From Quatrionicoccus australiensis (GTDB lineage Bacteria; Pseudomonadota; Gammaproteobacteria; Burkholderiales; Rhodocyclaceae): a stretch of 64,000 nucleotides of DNA. Below the pieces are notes generated by a model, which saw only the letters and a list, made by a program, of their open reading frames with translations, did not search any database and was not told the DNA's origin. Every line of letters begins with the position of its first letter. The first letter of the stretch is position 1. The stretch lies in assembly GCF_020510525.1 (NCBI RefSeq), contig NZ_CP075188.1, forward strand, positions 186,001-250,000, in the 5' to 3' direction. Position numbers and translations under genes: made by a program. Of this stretch, positions 28,299 through 38,599 are shown in pieces.

Positions 28299-29657
28299 AT
28301 GAACATCGTCATCCTCGCTGCCGGCCAAGGCAAGCGCATGCATTCCAATCTGCCCAAGGTCTTGCATCCGATTGCCGGCAAGGCTCTGGCCCAGCATGTC
28401 ATCGATACGGCACGCAAGCTGGCACCGGAAAAACTGATCGTCGTGCATGGGCATGGCGGTGATGTCGTCAAGGCGACCCTGGCTGCACCCGATGTAACCT
28501 GGGCCGAGCAGGCGCAACAATTGGGTACCGGCCATGCCGTCGCCCAGGCCGTGTCGGCGTTGGGATCGGCCGCCCAGACCCTGGTGCTTTACGGCGATGT
28601 GCCGCTGACCAGTGTTGCGACCCTGAAGCGCCTGTTGCAGGCGGCCAAGGATGGATTGTCGATTCTTACTGTTGACCTGGCCAACCCGGCCGGCTACGGC
28701 CGTATCGTCCGCGATGCTGCCGGCAACGTGCAGTGCATCGTCGAGGAAAAGGACGCGACACCGGAGCAGAAGGCGATCCGTGAGGTCAATACCGGCATCA
28801 TGGCAATGCCGACGGCCCGTCTGGCCGACTGGCTGGGCCGCCTGAAAAATGACAATGCCCAGGGCGAGTACTACCTGACCGACATTGTTGCGCTGGCGGT
28901 TGCCGAAGGCCTGCCGGTGCGCACAGCGCAGCCGGAAGGCGAGTGGGAAGTGCTCGGCGTGAACAGCAAGGTCCAGCTGGCCGAACTGGAACGGCAGCAT
29001 CAACGCAACATTGCCGAGCAGCTGCTGGTCGCCGGCGTGCGCCTGGCCGACCCGGCCCGCATCGATGTGCGCGGCGAACTGAAGCATGGCCGCGATGTGG
29101 CGATCGATGTCGGCTGCGTTTTCGAAGGCATTGTCGAACTTGGCGATGCCGTCGAAGTCGGTCCCTACTGCGTCCTGAAGAACGTCAAGGTCGGCGCCGG
29201 GACGCGGATCGCCGCCTTTTGTCATTTCGAGGATGCGGTGATCGGCCCGGATGGCGTGCTTGGTCCGTATGCCCGCCTGCGTCCTGGTACCGAGCTTGGT
29301 CGGGAAGTGCACATCGGCAACTTTGTCGAGGTCAAGAAGAGCAGTATCGGCGCCCAGTCGAAGGCCAATCATCTGGCCTATATCGGTGATGCCGAGATCG
29401 GTCAGCGGGTCAATGTCGGGGCCGGTACCATCACCTGCAACTATGACGGCGCCAACAAGTTCAAGACCGTCATCGAAGATGATGTGTTTATCGGTTCCGA
29501 TACCCAGCTGGTCGCACCGGTGACGGTTGGACGCGGTGCCACGCTCGGTGCCGGTACGACCCTGACCAAAAATGCCCCGCCGGATGCGTTGACCGTATCG
29601 CGGGCCAGGCAGGTGACGCTGGCCGGCTGGCAGCGCCCACAAAAAGGAAAAAAATAA
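28299..29657 (+). CDS. glmU: bifunctional UDP-GlcNAc pyrophosphorylase / GlcN-1-P acetyltransferase
   Basis: This 452-aa enzyme makes UDP-GlcNAc, precursor of peptidoglycan and LPS. The N-terminal uridyltransferase domain has [19 protein letters not shown] and YGDVPL. The C-terminal left-handed beta-helix acetyltransferase has hexapeptide repeats and [17 protein letters not shown]. Full length. Overlaps the next gene by TAATG. Confidence 0.96.
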   Translation: MNIVILAAGQGKRMHSNLPKVLHPIAGKALAQHVIDTARKLAPEKLIVVHGHGGDVVKATLAAPDVTWAEQAQQLGTGHAVAQAVSALGSAAQTLVLYGDVPLTSVATLKRLLQAAKDGLSILTVDLANPAGYGRIVRDAAGNVQCIVEEKDATPEQKAIREVNTGIMAMPTARLADWLGRLKNDNAQGEYYLTDIVALAVAEGLPVRTAQPEGEWEVLGVNSKVQLAELERQHQRNIAEQLLVAGVRLADPARIDVRGELKHGRDVAIDVGCVFEGIVELGDAVEVGPYCVLKNVKVGAGTRIAAFCHFEDAVIGPDGVLGPYARLRPGTELGREVHIGNFVEVKKSSIGAQSKANHLAYIGDAEIGQRVNVGAGTITCNYDGANKFKTVIEDDVFIGSDTQLVAPVTVGRGATLGAGTTLTKNAPPDALTVSRARQVTLAGWQRPQKGKK

Positions 29658-29971
29658 TGTTCACGGCATTTGCTCTGGTCTCGACGCTGGCTCTCGCCGG
29701 TGGCGGCTTGCTTCTCCTCATCGGCTACATCGGAACCCTGCCGGCCGCATTCAATCAGGGGCTGCGGGTCGGCTTGCCGGTCTTGCTGTTGCCGCTGATT
29801 GGCCCCCTGTGGTTTGCTCATCGTCAGGGCGCGGAATTCCGGCGTGAAGTCATCCAGCTGGTTGCCGGCAGTTTGCTCGTTCTGCTCGCAGCCGGTCTGA
29901 TCATGACCTACGGTCCGTATTTTGCCGAGCAACAGGCAGCTGAGCTTATTGAGGCGGCCAAGCAACGTTAA
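29657..29971 (+). CDS. small three-TM membrane protein, unknown function
   Basis: This 104-aa protein is mostly hydrophobic, with three predicted TM helices (residues about 4-24, 36-54, 64-86) and a short polar C-terminus rich in Glu, Ala and Gln. Its ATG overlaps the glmU stop, so it is co-translated with glmU. I do not recognise a family. A role in envelope metabolism is only suggested by position. Confidence 0.6.
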   Translation: MFTAFALVSTLALAGGGLLLLIGYIGTLPAAFNQGLRVGLPVLLLPLIGPLWFAHRQGAEFRREVIQLVAGSLLVLLAAGLIMTYGPYFAEQQAAELIEAAKQR

Positions 29972-30005
29972 GGGTCGCCGGTTTGTTTCATTCAGGGAGA
30001 ATAAA

Positions 30006-32057
30006 ATGTCCAAATACACCACCGAGGCAATCCGTTCCATCGCGCTGGTAGGTCACGGCGCATCCGGCAAGACTTCCCTGGCCGAAGCCTTGTTGTACGC
30101 CACCGGCGCCATCCAGGCCAAGGGCACGATCGAGCGCGGCAGCACAGTCTGCGATTTCGATGCCCAGGAAAAGGAAGCCGGCCACTCCCTGAACTCCGCG
30201 ATCGTCAATTTTGCCCATGAAGATCGCCATATCCATCTGATCGATACCCCGGGTTACCCCGATTTCGCCGGGCAGGCGGTTGCCGCGCTGGCCGGTGTCG
30301 ATACGGCGCTGATCGTGGTCAATGCGCAAAGCGGTGTCGAACTGATGACCGAGCGCATGATGCGCCATGCGGCCGAGCGCAATCTGTGCCGGATGATCGT
30401 CATCAACAAGATCGATGCCGACAATCTTGACCTGCCCGGCCTGGTCGCCGACATTCGCGATCGTTTCGGCAAGCAGTGCATGCTCCTCGACCTGCCGGCG
30501 CATGGCGCGGCCGAGGTCGTTGAAGTGCTCGAACACGCTGCCGGCGATGCCGACTTCGAGTCGGTTGCCGCCGCGCACCGCGCGCTGATCGACCAGATTG
30601 TCGAAGAAGATGAGGATCTGCTCGCCCAGTATCTGGAAGATGGTGCCGATCCGACGGCTGCCGCATTGCATGCCCCGTTCGAGAAGGCCCTGCGCGCTGG
30701 TCACCTGATTCCCATCCTCTTTGTTTCCGCCAAGACCGGTGCCGGCATCAAGGAGCTCCTGCATGTCCTAGCGAGCCTGGCACCGAGTCCGGCCGAAGGC
30801 AATCCGCCGCCGTTCTACAAGGGCGAGCCGGGCGACCGGACCGAGCCTTTCGAGGCCGAGCCGGATGCCGGCAAGCATGTGTTGGCCCACGTTTTCAAGG
30901 TGGTGGCCGATCCCTACATGGGCAAGATCGGCATCTTCCGCGTACACCAAGGCACGATTCGCAAGGATGCCCAGCTTTTTGTCGGTGACGGCAAGCGTCC
31001 GTTCAAGGTCGCCCACCTCTACCAGTTGCAGGGCAAGGACAGCATCGAAGTCGATGCGCTGCTTCCCGGCGACATTGGCGCCATCGCCAAGGTCGAGGAA
31101 ATCGACTTTGACAGCGTGCTGCACGACTCGCACGATGAAGATCACATCCACCTCGTGCCGCTCGAATTTCCCAGGCCGATGGCCGGCCTGGCGGTCGAGA
31201 CGAAGAAGAAGGGCGACGAGCAGAGGCTGTTCGACATTCTCAACAAACTGGCCATGGAAGATCCGACCTTCGTCGTCGAACGCCATCCGACCAGCAACGA
31301 GACGGTGATCCGCGGTCTCGGCGAAATCCATCTCAAGGCCAAGCTTGACAAGATGGCCAGCCAATACAAGCTGGAAGTCGACACCAAGCCACCGCGCATT
31401 CCCTATCGCGAAACCATTACCGGTGCCGCCGAAGGCATTCATCGCCACAAGAAGCAGTCGGGTGGTGCCGGCCAGTTTGGCGAAGTGCATCTGCGCATTG
31501 AGCCGAAAGGGCGTGGCGAGGGCTTTGAATTCGTCGATGCGGTCAAGGGCGGGGTTATTCCCGGCGTCTTCATGGCGGCGGTCGAGAAGGGCGTGCGTCA
31601 GGGCCTGGAAGGCGGTGTCGTTGCCGGCTATACGGTCGACGATCTGAAAGTGACCGTTTTCGACGGCAAGACGCATGCGGTGGACGGCAAGGAAGTGGCT
31701 TTCGTCACAGCCGGCCGCAAGGCGGTCATCGAAGCGATCCGCGCCGCGAAGCCGATCGTGCTCGAGCCCATCGTCAATATCGAAATCGTCGTGCCGGAAA
31801 CGGCAATCGGCGATCTGACCGGCGATCTGGCCGGCCGCCGTGGTCACATCACCGGTACCGACGGTCGGGGTCACGGCATGGCCGCGATCAGCGGTGAAGT
31901 GCCGCTGGCCGAACTCAACGACTACCAGTCGCGCCTGAAGTCGCTGACCGGCGGCCAGGGCAGTTATACCATCGAGTTTGCCCGCTACTCGGCGGTGCCG
32001 CCCAACGTGCAGCAACAACTGGCAAGCAAGTTCCAGCTGCATGACGAAGATGAGTAA
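30006..32057 (+). CDS. elongation factor G-like GTPase
   Basis: This 683-aa translational GTPase has the five-domain EF-G layout. G motifs: GHGASGKTS (unusual for EF-G, which has AHIDAGKTT), DTPGYPDF and NKIDAD. Domain IV region reads GGAGQFGEVHLRIEPKG, and the C-terminal GRRGHITGTDGRGH is the loop region. It belongs to the EF-G-like paralog group whose role in translation is unclear. Start chosen at the ATG at 30006, 6 nt after AGGGAGA; upstream in-frame starts lie inside the preceding gene. Canonical fusA would be expected in the str operon elsewhere. Confidence 0.85.
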   Translation: MSKYTTEAIRSIALVGHGASGKTSLAEALLYATGAIQAKGTIERGSTVCDFDAQEKEAGHSLNSAIVNFAHEDRHIHLIDTPGYPDFAGQAVAALAGVDTALIVVNAQSGVELMTERMMRHAAERNLCRMIVINKIDADNLDLPGLVADIRDRFGKQCMLLDLPAHGAAEVVEVLEHAAGDADFESVAAAHRALIDQIVEEDEDLLAQYLEDGADPTAAALHAPFEKALRAGHLIPILFVSAKTGAGIKELLHVLASLAPSPAEGNPPPFYKGEPGDRTEPFEAEPDAGKHVLAHVFKVVADPYMGKIGIFRVHQGTIRKDAQLFVGDGKRPFKVAHLYQLQGKDSIEVDALLPGDIGAIAKVEEIDFDSVLHDSHDEDHIHLVPLEFPRPMAGLAVETKKKGDEQRLFDILNKLAMEDPTFVVERHPTSNETVIRGLGEIHLKAKLDKMASQYKLEVDTKPPRIPYRETITGAAEGIHRHKKQSGGAGQFGEVHLRIEPKGRGEGFEFVDAVKGGVIPGVFMAAVEKGVRQGLEGGVVAGYTVDDLKVTVFDGKTHAVDGKEVAFVTAGRKAVIEAIRAAKPIVLEPIVNIEIVVPETAIGDLTGDLAGRRGHITGTDGRGHGMAAISGEVPLAELNDYQSRLKSLTGGQGSYTIEFARYSAVPPNVQQQLASKFQLHDEDE

Positions 32058-32076
32058 GCACCTTCGCTGCTGAATG

Positions 32077-32104
32077 AAAAAGGGGCTGATCAGCCCCTTT
32101 TTTT
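32077..32104. terminator. bidirectional intrinsic terminator
   Basis: AAAAAGGGGCTGA and TCAGCCCCTTTTT form a perfect palindromic hairpin with A-run and T-run on its two sides. It terminates the EF-G-like gene (+) and the response regulator gene (-), which converge here. Confidence 0.92.
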
Positions 32105-32129
32105 CATGTGCCGGCGGCCGTGCAGCGGT

Positions 32130-32885
32130 TCAGCCGGAAGCGGTGTCGGTACTTTCTTCCGCCGGCCATTTGACGGTGGCGAGAAAGAGATAGCCGGCAC
32201 CATAGACGGTCTTGATGAAGGCCGGGCCGAGCGGATCGGGCTCGAGCTTGCGGCGCAAGCGCGAAATGCGCACGTCGATGCTGCGGTCGGTTGGTGCCAG
32301 GTCGCGGGTGCCCATCAACTGTTCGCGTTGCAGGATGCGGTTCGGGTGGCTGACAAATACCTTGAGCAGTTCGGCCTCCGAGGTGCTGAGCAGAAGCTCG
32401 TCACCATTGCTGGCATGCAGGGTGTTATTGCCGAGATTGAAACGCCAGTTGCCGAATTCGGCAATTTCCCGGGCTGGCGTGGCGGCGCCATGGCCGGTTT
32501 CCCGGCGGCGCAGGATGCTGCGCACGCGGGCGACCAGTTCGCGCGGCTCGAAGGGTTTCAGCACGTAGTCGTCGGCGCCCAGTTCGAGGCCCATGACACG
32601 GTCGCTGACGTGGGCGCGTCCGGTCAGGATGACGATGCCGCACGCCGACTGGGCGCGCACGCGCTGCATGACCTCAAGGCCGTCCATGTCGGGCAGGCCG
32701 AGGTCGATGATGCACAGGTCGGGGGTCAGGGTGCGCAGGCGGCGCAGCAGATCGGCCGCACTGCGGCACCAGACGGTGCGGAAGGAAAAATCGCCGAGCA
32801 CCTGCTCGATGATGCGGGCGACATCCGGGTCATCCTCGACAATGGCGATCAGTTTGCTCAAGTCGGCATCGGTCGCTGGTTTCAT
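32130..32885 (-). CDS. OmpR/PhoB-type response regulator
   Basis: This is a 251-aa regulator. The receiver domain has the acidic pocket EDD (residues 17-19), phospho-acceptor Asp61 in IIDLGLPDMDG, Thr in VILTGRAHV and Lys in LKPFEPRE. A winged-helix DNA-binding domain follows, with SEAELLKVFVSHPNRILQRE and DRSIDVRISRLRRKLE. The ATG at 32885 overlaps the stop of the kinase gene (ATGA), so kinase and regulator are partners. The pair is divergent from the acyl-CoA synthetase gene, which is a possible target. Confidence 0.9.
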   Translation of the reverse strand: MKPATDADLSKLIAIVEDDPDVARIIEQVLGDFSFRTVWCRSAADLLRRLRTLTPDLCIIDLGLPDMDGLEVMQRVRAQSACGIVILTGRAHVSDRVMGLELGADDYVLKPFEPRELVARVRSILRRRETGHGAATPAREIAEFGNWRFNLGNNTLHASNGDELLLSTSEAELLKVFVSHPNRILQREQLMGTRDLAPTDRSIDVRISRLRRKLEPDPLGPAFIKTVYGAGYLFLATVKWPAEESTDTASG

Positions 32886-34900
32886 GCTTTGCCTCGATTC
32901 ACGCGCTGCAGGGCGCGGGCCAGATCCTGCCGGACAAAAGGCTTGGCAAGCAGCGGCAGGTCGCTGGTGCCTTGGTCGTCGTTTTCGTCGGCATAGCCGC
33001 TCATCAGCAGGATCCTGATCGGGTGGCGATGTTGCCTGACCCATTCGGCCAATTGGCGACCATCGATGCCGCCGGGCATGATGATATCGCTGACGATGAT
33101 TGCGATGTCGGGAATATGCTCGATCATTTCCAGCGCCTGGGCGCCGTTTTCCGCTTCGATCACCGGGTAGCCGAGATCGATCAGTTGTTGCCGGACAACG
33201 CGCCGGACATTCGGCTCGTCCTCGACGAGCAGTACCAGCTCGCCGCCCAGCAACAGCGGCGCATCGTCGAGCGGCGCATCGCTGTCCTGCTCCGGCGCCG
33301 TCAGCGGCAGCACCATCAGCACGGTCGTGCCCTGGCCCGGCTGGCTCTGGATCAGGACGCCGCCGCCCGATTGCTTGGCAAAGCCATACGCCATCGACAG
33401 GCCCAGACCGCTGCCCAGTCCGAAGCGCTTGGTCGTGAAAAAGGGTTCGAAAACGCGGGCCAGGGTGGCTGGGTCCATGCCGCTGCCGTTATCGACGACT
33501 TCGATCATGGCGTAGGCGCCCGGTGCAACGTCGAAGGCTGCGGCGTCGGTCGACAGTTCGACCGGGCGCGCGGCGATGTGCAGACGACCGCCGGCCGGCA
33601 TCGCATCGCGCGCATTGAGCGCGAAATTGAGCAGGGCGCTTTCCAGCTGCCCGGGATCGACCAGGGCGTGCAAGGCCGATGGCAGGTCGGTGGAGACGGC
33701 GATCGATTCCGGCAGCGAGCGGCGCACCAGCTTGGCCAGGCTGACAATCAGCTGGCCGATATCGACGGCTTGCGGTTCCAGCGGTTGCTGCCGGGAAAAG
33801 GTGAGCAGGCGCTTGATCAGCTGAACGCCGCGGCGGGCTGATTGCAATGCCGGTTCGACGAATTCGTTCACTTCGCTGTCGCCCGGGCGATGATCCTGCA
33901 GGGCGGCAAGATTGCCGATGATGACGGTAAGCAGGTTGTTGAAGTCGTGGGCCAGGCCACCGGTCAACTGCCCGATAGCCTCCATTTTCTGGGCCTGGAC
34001 GAGGGCGGCCTGCATCCGCTTCTGCTCGGTGATTTCGTGCGAGAAAACGAAGAAGCCGAGCGGCTCGTTTTCCGGGCCGATTTCCGGAACCAGCGTGCTG
34101 CGTGCAAAAACCGTCTGCCCCAGGCGGTCCATCTGGTATTCGTAGGTTACCTGCTGTCCGGCCAACGCCCGGCGTACCGAGTCGCGGACCTGGCCATAGA
34201 CCTGTTCGCCGATCACTTCGCGTACCCCGCGGCCGGTGACGCCGCCCTCCGGGTGGCCATACCAGTCGGAATAGCCTTTGTTGGCGTACTGGTAAACCTC
34301 GTTGGCGTCGACGTAACCGATCAGGATGGGAATGGTGTCGTTGATCAGGCGCAGGCGCTCTTCGCTGCGGCGCAGGGCAGCGGCGATGCGGGTATTTTCG
34401 GTGTTGGCGCGGGTCAGGTTGGCATTGGCGTTTTCCAGCTGGGCGGTACGGCGCCGCACGCGCTCTTCGAGCTGGATGTTCTGATATTCGGCCAGGTTTT
34501 CGATATAACGCTGTTCGGTGACGTCGCTGTAAAGGGTGACAAAGCCCTTATTGGCCAGCGGTTCGCCGCGCAACAACAAAACGCGCCCGTTCGGGCGCTG
34601 GCGTTCGGTGACATGCGCCGCAAAGCTGCCGGCGGCGGCAATCCGTTCGGCAATCTGGCTTTCGATGTCACCCGGGCCGTATTCGCCACGGGCTGCATTG
34701 AAGCGGATGAAACTCTCGAAGGGCGCACCGACGTAAGCCATCGCGGCAGGGAAGTCGAGCAGGCGCAGGAAGGGTTCGTTCCACGCCACCAGGCGCAATG
34801 CGGCATCGAACACGGTGATGCCCTGATCAAGCAGGTCGAGCCCGGCCTGCAGCATTTCGTAACGTTGTGCGGTGTCGGGAGGTGGCGGCGAGAGTTCCAT
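32882..34900 (-). CDS. hybrid PAS sensor histidine kinase
   Basis: This 672-aa kinase has no TM segment, so is cytoplasmic. An N-terminal PAS (residues about 15-135, starting YEMLQAGLDLLDQGITVFD, a PAS_7-like pattern) precedes a coiled coil and a second PAS (about 180-295). HisKA follows with His318 in GLAHDFNNLL, a HATPase (NALNARDAMP-type N-box and GSGLGLSMAYG), and a C-terminal receiver with Asp605 in SDIIMPGG. The internal receiver may give phosphatase or relay control before the separate regulator. The input signal is unknown. Confidence 0.9.
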   Translation of the reverse strand: MELSPPPPDTAQRYEMLQAGLDLLDQGITVFDAALRLVAWNEPFLRLLDFPAAMAYVGAPFESFIRFNAARGEYGPGDIESQIAERIAAAGSFAAHVTERQRPNGRVLLLRGEPLANKGFVTLYSDVTEQRYIENLAEYQNIQLEERVRRRTAQLENANANLTRANTENTRIAAALRRSEERLRLINDTIPILIGYVDANEVYQYANKGYSDWYGHPEGGVTGRGVREVIGEQVYGQVRDSVRRALAGQQVTYEYQMDRLGQTVFARSTLVPEIGPENEPLGFFVFSHEITEQKRMQAALVQAQKMEAIGQLTGGLAHDFNNLLTVIIGNLAALQDHRPGDSEVNEFVEPALQSARRGVQLIKRLLTFSRQQPLEPQAVDIGQLIVSLAKLVRRSLPESIAVSTDLPSALHALVDPGQLESALLNFALNARDAMPAGGRLHIAARPVELSTDAAAFDVAPGAYAMIEVVDNGSGMDPATLARVFEPFFTTKRFGLGSGLGLSMAYGFAKQSGGGVLIQSQPGQGTTVLMVLPLTAPEQDSDAPLDDAPLLLGGELVLLVEDEPNVRRVVRQQLIDLGYPVIEAENGAQALEMIEHIPDIAIIVSDIIMPGGIDGRQLAEWVRQHRHPIRILLMSGYADENDDQGTSDLPLLAKPFVRQDLARALQRVNRGKA

Positions 34901-34940
34901 CAGGCGATTCTAGTGCAGGCCGGGAGCGGACTTCTGTGAC

Positions 34941-34955
34941 GTAACGATTCGTTAC
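34941..34955. promoter_or_regulatory. operator-like perfect palindrome
   Basis: GTAACGA-T-TCGTTAC is a perfect 7-bp inverted repeat with one central base. It lies in the 158-nt gap between the kinase gene (-) and the acyl-CoA synthetase gene (+). The position and size suit a dimeric regulator of either gene. Confidence 0.45.
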
Positions 34956-34971
34956 ATTCGACCAATAGTTT

Positions 34972-34997
34972 TGCAAGAGTGTTTTGCGATTCTTGCA
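34972..34997. promoter_or_regulatory. second inverted repeat in the kinase/acs intergenic region
   Basis: TGCAAGA (34972-34978) and TCTTGCA (34991-34997) are separated by 12 nt, a spacing close to one helical turn. Candidate regulator site or small hairpin ahead of the acyl-CoA synthetase gene. Confidence 0.35.
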
Positions 34998-35058
34998 CAA
35001 AAAGAAGATGCCCCAAAAAAGAGAACAGCACTTTCAATAGCATCGTGAGGAGATTGTT

Positions 35059-36699
35059 GTGGCTGCAAATCCGTATGCGGTTGGTCTTGAGCAGAATCAG
35101 GCCAACTATGTTCCGCTTTCCCCGTTGAGTTTTCTTGAACGCTCGGCCTTCATTTATCCGAAGCGTATTTCCGTCATCCAGGGCGCGCGTCAGTACACCT
35201 GGAAGGAATCCTACGACCGTTGCCGCCAGCTTGCTTCGGCGCTGACCAATCGCGGCATCGGCAAGGGTGACACCGTGGCAGTGATGCTGCCCAATTCGGC
35301 GCCGATGTTCGAGTGTCATTTCGGCGTGCCGATGACCGGTGCCGTACTCAATACCCTGAACACCCGTCTTGATGCCGAAGCCATCGCCTTCATGCTGACG
35401 CATGGCGAAGCCAAGGTGCTGATTACCGATCCGGAGTTCTCCGCCATCGTCAAGCCGGCCCTGGCCCTGCTCGAAGGTCCGAAGCCGCTGGTCATCGATA
35501 CCCTCGATCCGGAATTCACCGGCGGTGAAGCGCTCGGCGAAAAGGACTACGAGGCTTTCCTGAACGAAGGCGAGCCCGACTTTGCCTGGCAACTGCCAGA
35601 AAGCGAGTGGGACGCCATCGCGCTCAACTACACCTCGGGCACGACCGGCAATCCGAAGGGGGTGGTTTACCACCATCGCGGTGCCTACCTGAATTCGGCC
35701 TCCAACATCATTTCCTGGGGCATGCCGCAGCATTCGGTTTACCTGTGGACCTTGCCGATGTTCCATTGCAACGGCTGGTGCTTCCCGTGGACCATGGCCG
35801 CCAATGCCGGTACCAGCGTCTGTTTGCGCAAGATCGATCCGGCTCTGATCTTTGGCCTGATCAAGGAACACAAGGTCAGCCACATGTGCGGCGCGCCGAT
35901 TGTGTACGGCATGATGATCAATGCCCCGGCCGAACTGAAGGAAGGCATTACCCATCAGGTCAATGGCCTGATCGCCGGTGCTGCGCCTCCCGCTGCCATC
36001 ATCGAGGGCTGCGAACAGATGGGTTTCAACATCACCCACGTTTATGGCCTGACCGAAACCTATGGTCCGGCTTCGGTCTGCGCCAAGCACCCGGAATGGG
36101 ACAAGCTGCCGATCGACCTGCGTGCGGCGCGCAACGGCCGCCAGGGCGTGCGCTATCACATGCAGGAAGCCATTGCCGTGCTCGACCCGGTATCGATGGA
36201 GCCGGTGCCATGGGATGGCGAGACCATGGGTGAAATCATGTTCCGCGGCAACCTGGTGATGAAGGGTTACCTGAAGAACGAGAAGGCGACGACCGAAGCC
36301 TTTGCCGGCGGCTGGTTCCACACCGGCGACCTGGCGGTGGTGCACAGCGACGGCTACGTCAAGATCAAGGATCGCTCGAAAGACATCATCATTTCCGGTG
36401 GCGAGAACATCTCCTCGCTGGAAGTCGAAGACGTGCTCTATCGCCATCCGGCGGTGGTGGCTGCGGCGGTTGTGGCCAAACCCGACGAGAAGTGGGGCGA
36501 AGTCCCGGCTGCCTTCCTCGAGCTGAAGGCTGGTGCGGTCTGCACCGAGGCCGAGATCATCGAGCATTGCCGTGCGCATCTGGCCCGCTTCAAGGTACCG
36601 AAGCAGGTCGTGTTTGGTGAATTGCCGAAGACCTCCACCGGCAAGATCCAGAAGTACGTCCTGCGCCAGCACGCCAACTCCGCGCTCGCTATCGAGTAA
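35059..36699 (+). CDS. acyl-CoA synthetase (AMP-forming)
   Basis: This 546-aa ANL-superfamily ligase adenylates a carboxylic acid, then forms its CoA thioester. P-loop: NYTSGTTGNPKGVVYHH; A-motifs YGLTETYG and GWFHTGDLAVV; the catalytic Lys lies in PKTSTGKIQKYVLR. The pattern SPLSFLERSAFIYPKR and WTLPMFHCNGWCFPW fits the medium/short-chain and methylmercaptopropionate ligase branch, so the exact substrate is open. GTG start, GAGGAG 7 nt upstream. It precedes etf and acyl-CoA dehydrogenase genes, so it likely feeds that oxidation. Confidence 0.88.
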   Translation: MAANPYAVGLEQNQANYVPLSPLSFLERSAFIYPKRISVIQGARQYTWKESYDRCRQLASALTNRGIGKGDTVAVMLPNSAPMFECHFGVPMTGAVLNTLNTRLDAEAIAFMLTHGEAKVLITDPEFSAIVKPALALLEGPKPLVIDTLDPEFTGGEALGEKDYEAFLNEGEPDFAWQLPESEWDAIALNYTSGTTGNPKGVVYHHRGAYLNSASNIISWGMPQHSVYLWTLPMFHCNGWCFPWTMAANAGTSVCLRKIDPALIFGLIKEHKVSHMCGAPIVYGMMINAPAELKEGITHQVNGLIAGAAPPAAIIEGCEQMGFNITHVYGLTETYGPASVCAKHPEWDKLPIDLRAARNGRQGVRYHMQEAIAVLDPVSMEPVPWDGETMGEIMFRGNLVMKGYLKNEKATTEAFAGGWFHTGDLAVVHSDGYVKIKDRSKDIIISGGENISSLEVEDVLYRHPAVVAAAVVAKPDEKWGEVPAAFLELKAGAVCTEAEIIEHCRAHLARFKVPKQVVFGELPKTSTGKIQKYVLRQHANSALAIE

Positions 36700-36707
36700 T
36701 CCGTCTT

Positions 36708-36749
36708 CCCCCTGCCGCGCCACCTAGGCGAGTGGCAGGGGGCTTTTTT
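36708..36749 (+). terminator. intrinsic terminator after the acyl-CoA synthetase gene
   Basis: CCCCCTGCC (36708-36716) pairs with GGCAGGGGG (36734-36742), followed by CTTTTTTG. It separates the ligase from etfB, although partial read-through is possible. Confidence 0.88.
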
Positions 36750-36768
36750 GTCCGGAACAGGAATACCC

Positions 36769-37524
<756 letters not shown>

Positions 37525-37533
37525 GCTACCAAG

Positions 37534-37593
37534 CAGGGGCCCCGCGTGCGGGGATGCGCGTAAAGCGAATCGCGATACGCCGCCGAGCCCCTG
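37534..37593 (+). other. three-stem structured element between etfB and etfA
   Basis: An outer stem CAGGGGC (37534-37540) / GCCCCTG (37587-37593) encloses two hairpins. The first is CCCCGC-GT-GCGGGG (37540-37553); the second is GCGTA (37558-37562) / TACGC (37576-37580) with an inner GCGA/TCGC (37565-37573). The first hairpin shares one base with the outer stem. It may be an mRNA processing or stabilising element, a REP-like repeat or a cis-regulatory RNA. No coding frame of note runs through it. Confidence 0.5.
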
Positions 37594-37642
37594 GTCTTCA
37601 ATCAAGCACTGGCCGCATTGAGGCGGCCTGAGGAAGAATCGA

Positions 37643-38572
37643 ATGCCTATATTAGTTATCGCTGAACACGATCACGCCAGCCTCAAGGCGGCCACCCTGA
37701 ACACCGTTGCGGCTGCCGCCAAAATCGGTGGCGACATCCACGTGCTGGTCGCCGGCAGCAACTGTGCCGCCGCCGCGCAGCAAGCCGCTGGCCTGCAAGG
37801 CGTGGCCAAGGTCAAGCTGGCCGATGCCGCGCACTACGCCAGCCAGACGGCCGAAAATTTGACCGCTCTGGTCATCGCCAACGCCGCCGGTTACAGCCAC
37901 ATCCTGGCGCCGGCCACGACCTTCGGCAAGAACCTGCTGCCGCGCGTCGCCGCGCTGCTCGATGTTGCCCAGATCTCGGAAATCACCGGCGTCGAAGCCG
38001 CTGACACCTTCGTGCGCCCGATCTACGCCGGCAATGCGCTGGCCACGGTGAAGAGCGCCGATGCGGTCAAGGTGATCACCGTGCGGACCACCGCCTTCGA
38101 TGCGGTCAACGCCGGAAACAATGCCGAAATCGAAGCCATCGCTGCGGCCGCCGATACCAACCAGGCGCAACTGACCAACCGCGAGCTGACCAAGTCGGAA
38201 CGCCCGGAACTGGGCGCCGCCAAGATCATCGTCTCCGGCGGGCGTGGCCTGGGCAGCGGTGAAAACTATCACCAGCTGCTCGAGCCGCTCGCCGACAAGC
38301 TCGGTGCCGCCCTGGGCGCCAGCCGCGCCGCGGTCGATGCCGGCTTCGTGCCGAACGACTACCAGGTCGGCCAGACCGGCAAGATCGTCGCGCCGCAGCT
38401 CTACATCGCGGTCGGCATCTCGGGTGCGATCCAGCACCTGGCCGGCATGAAGGATTCGAAGGTGATCGTCGCGATCAACAAGGATCCGGACGCCCCGATC
38501 TTCCAGGTCGCCGATTACGGCCTGGTCGGTGACCTGTTTGACGTTGTGCCGCAACTGGCGGCAGCTGTTTAA
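37643..38572 (+). CDS. etfA: electron transfer flavoprotein alpha subunit
   Basis: This 309-aa FAD-binding subunit has the typical C-terminal domain [35 protein letters not shown] and [20 protein letters not shown]. It partners EtfB and hands electrons to the ETF:quinone oxidoreductase encoded 1.9 kb downstream. Confidence 0.95.
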   Translation: MPILVIAEHDHASLKAATLNTVAAAAKIGGDIHVLVAGSNCAAAAQQAAGLQGVAKVKLADAAHYASQTAENLTALVIANAAGYSHILAPATTFGKNLLPRVAALLDVAQISEITGVEAADTFVRPIYAGNALATVKSADAVKVITVRTTAFDAVNAGNNAEIEAIAAAADTNQAQLTNRELTKSERPELGAAKIIVSGGRGLGSGENYHQLLEPLADKLGAALGASRAAVDAGFVPNDYQVGQTGKIVAPQLYIAVGISGAIQHLAGMKDSKVIVAINKDPDAPIFQVADYGLVGDLFDVVPQLAAAV

Positions 38573-38599
38573 ACCAATAAATATCCAGGAGATAAACCC

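Noticed and set aside
21655..29642. Minus-strand open frames of 1411 and 1253 codons across gltB, gltD and glmU
   Set aside because: Frame shadows of strongly biased, unmistakable genes on the plus strand; no motifs and no ribosome binding sites.
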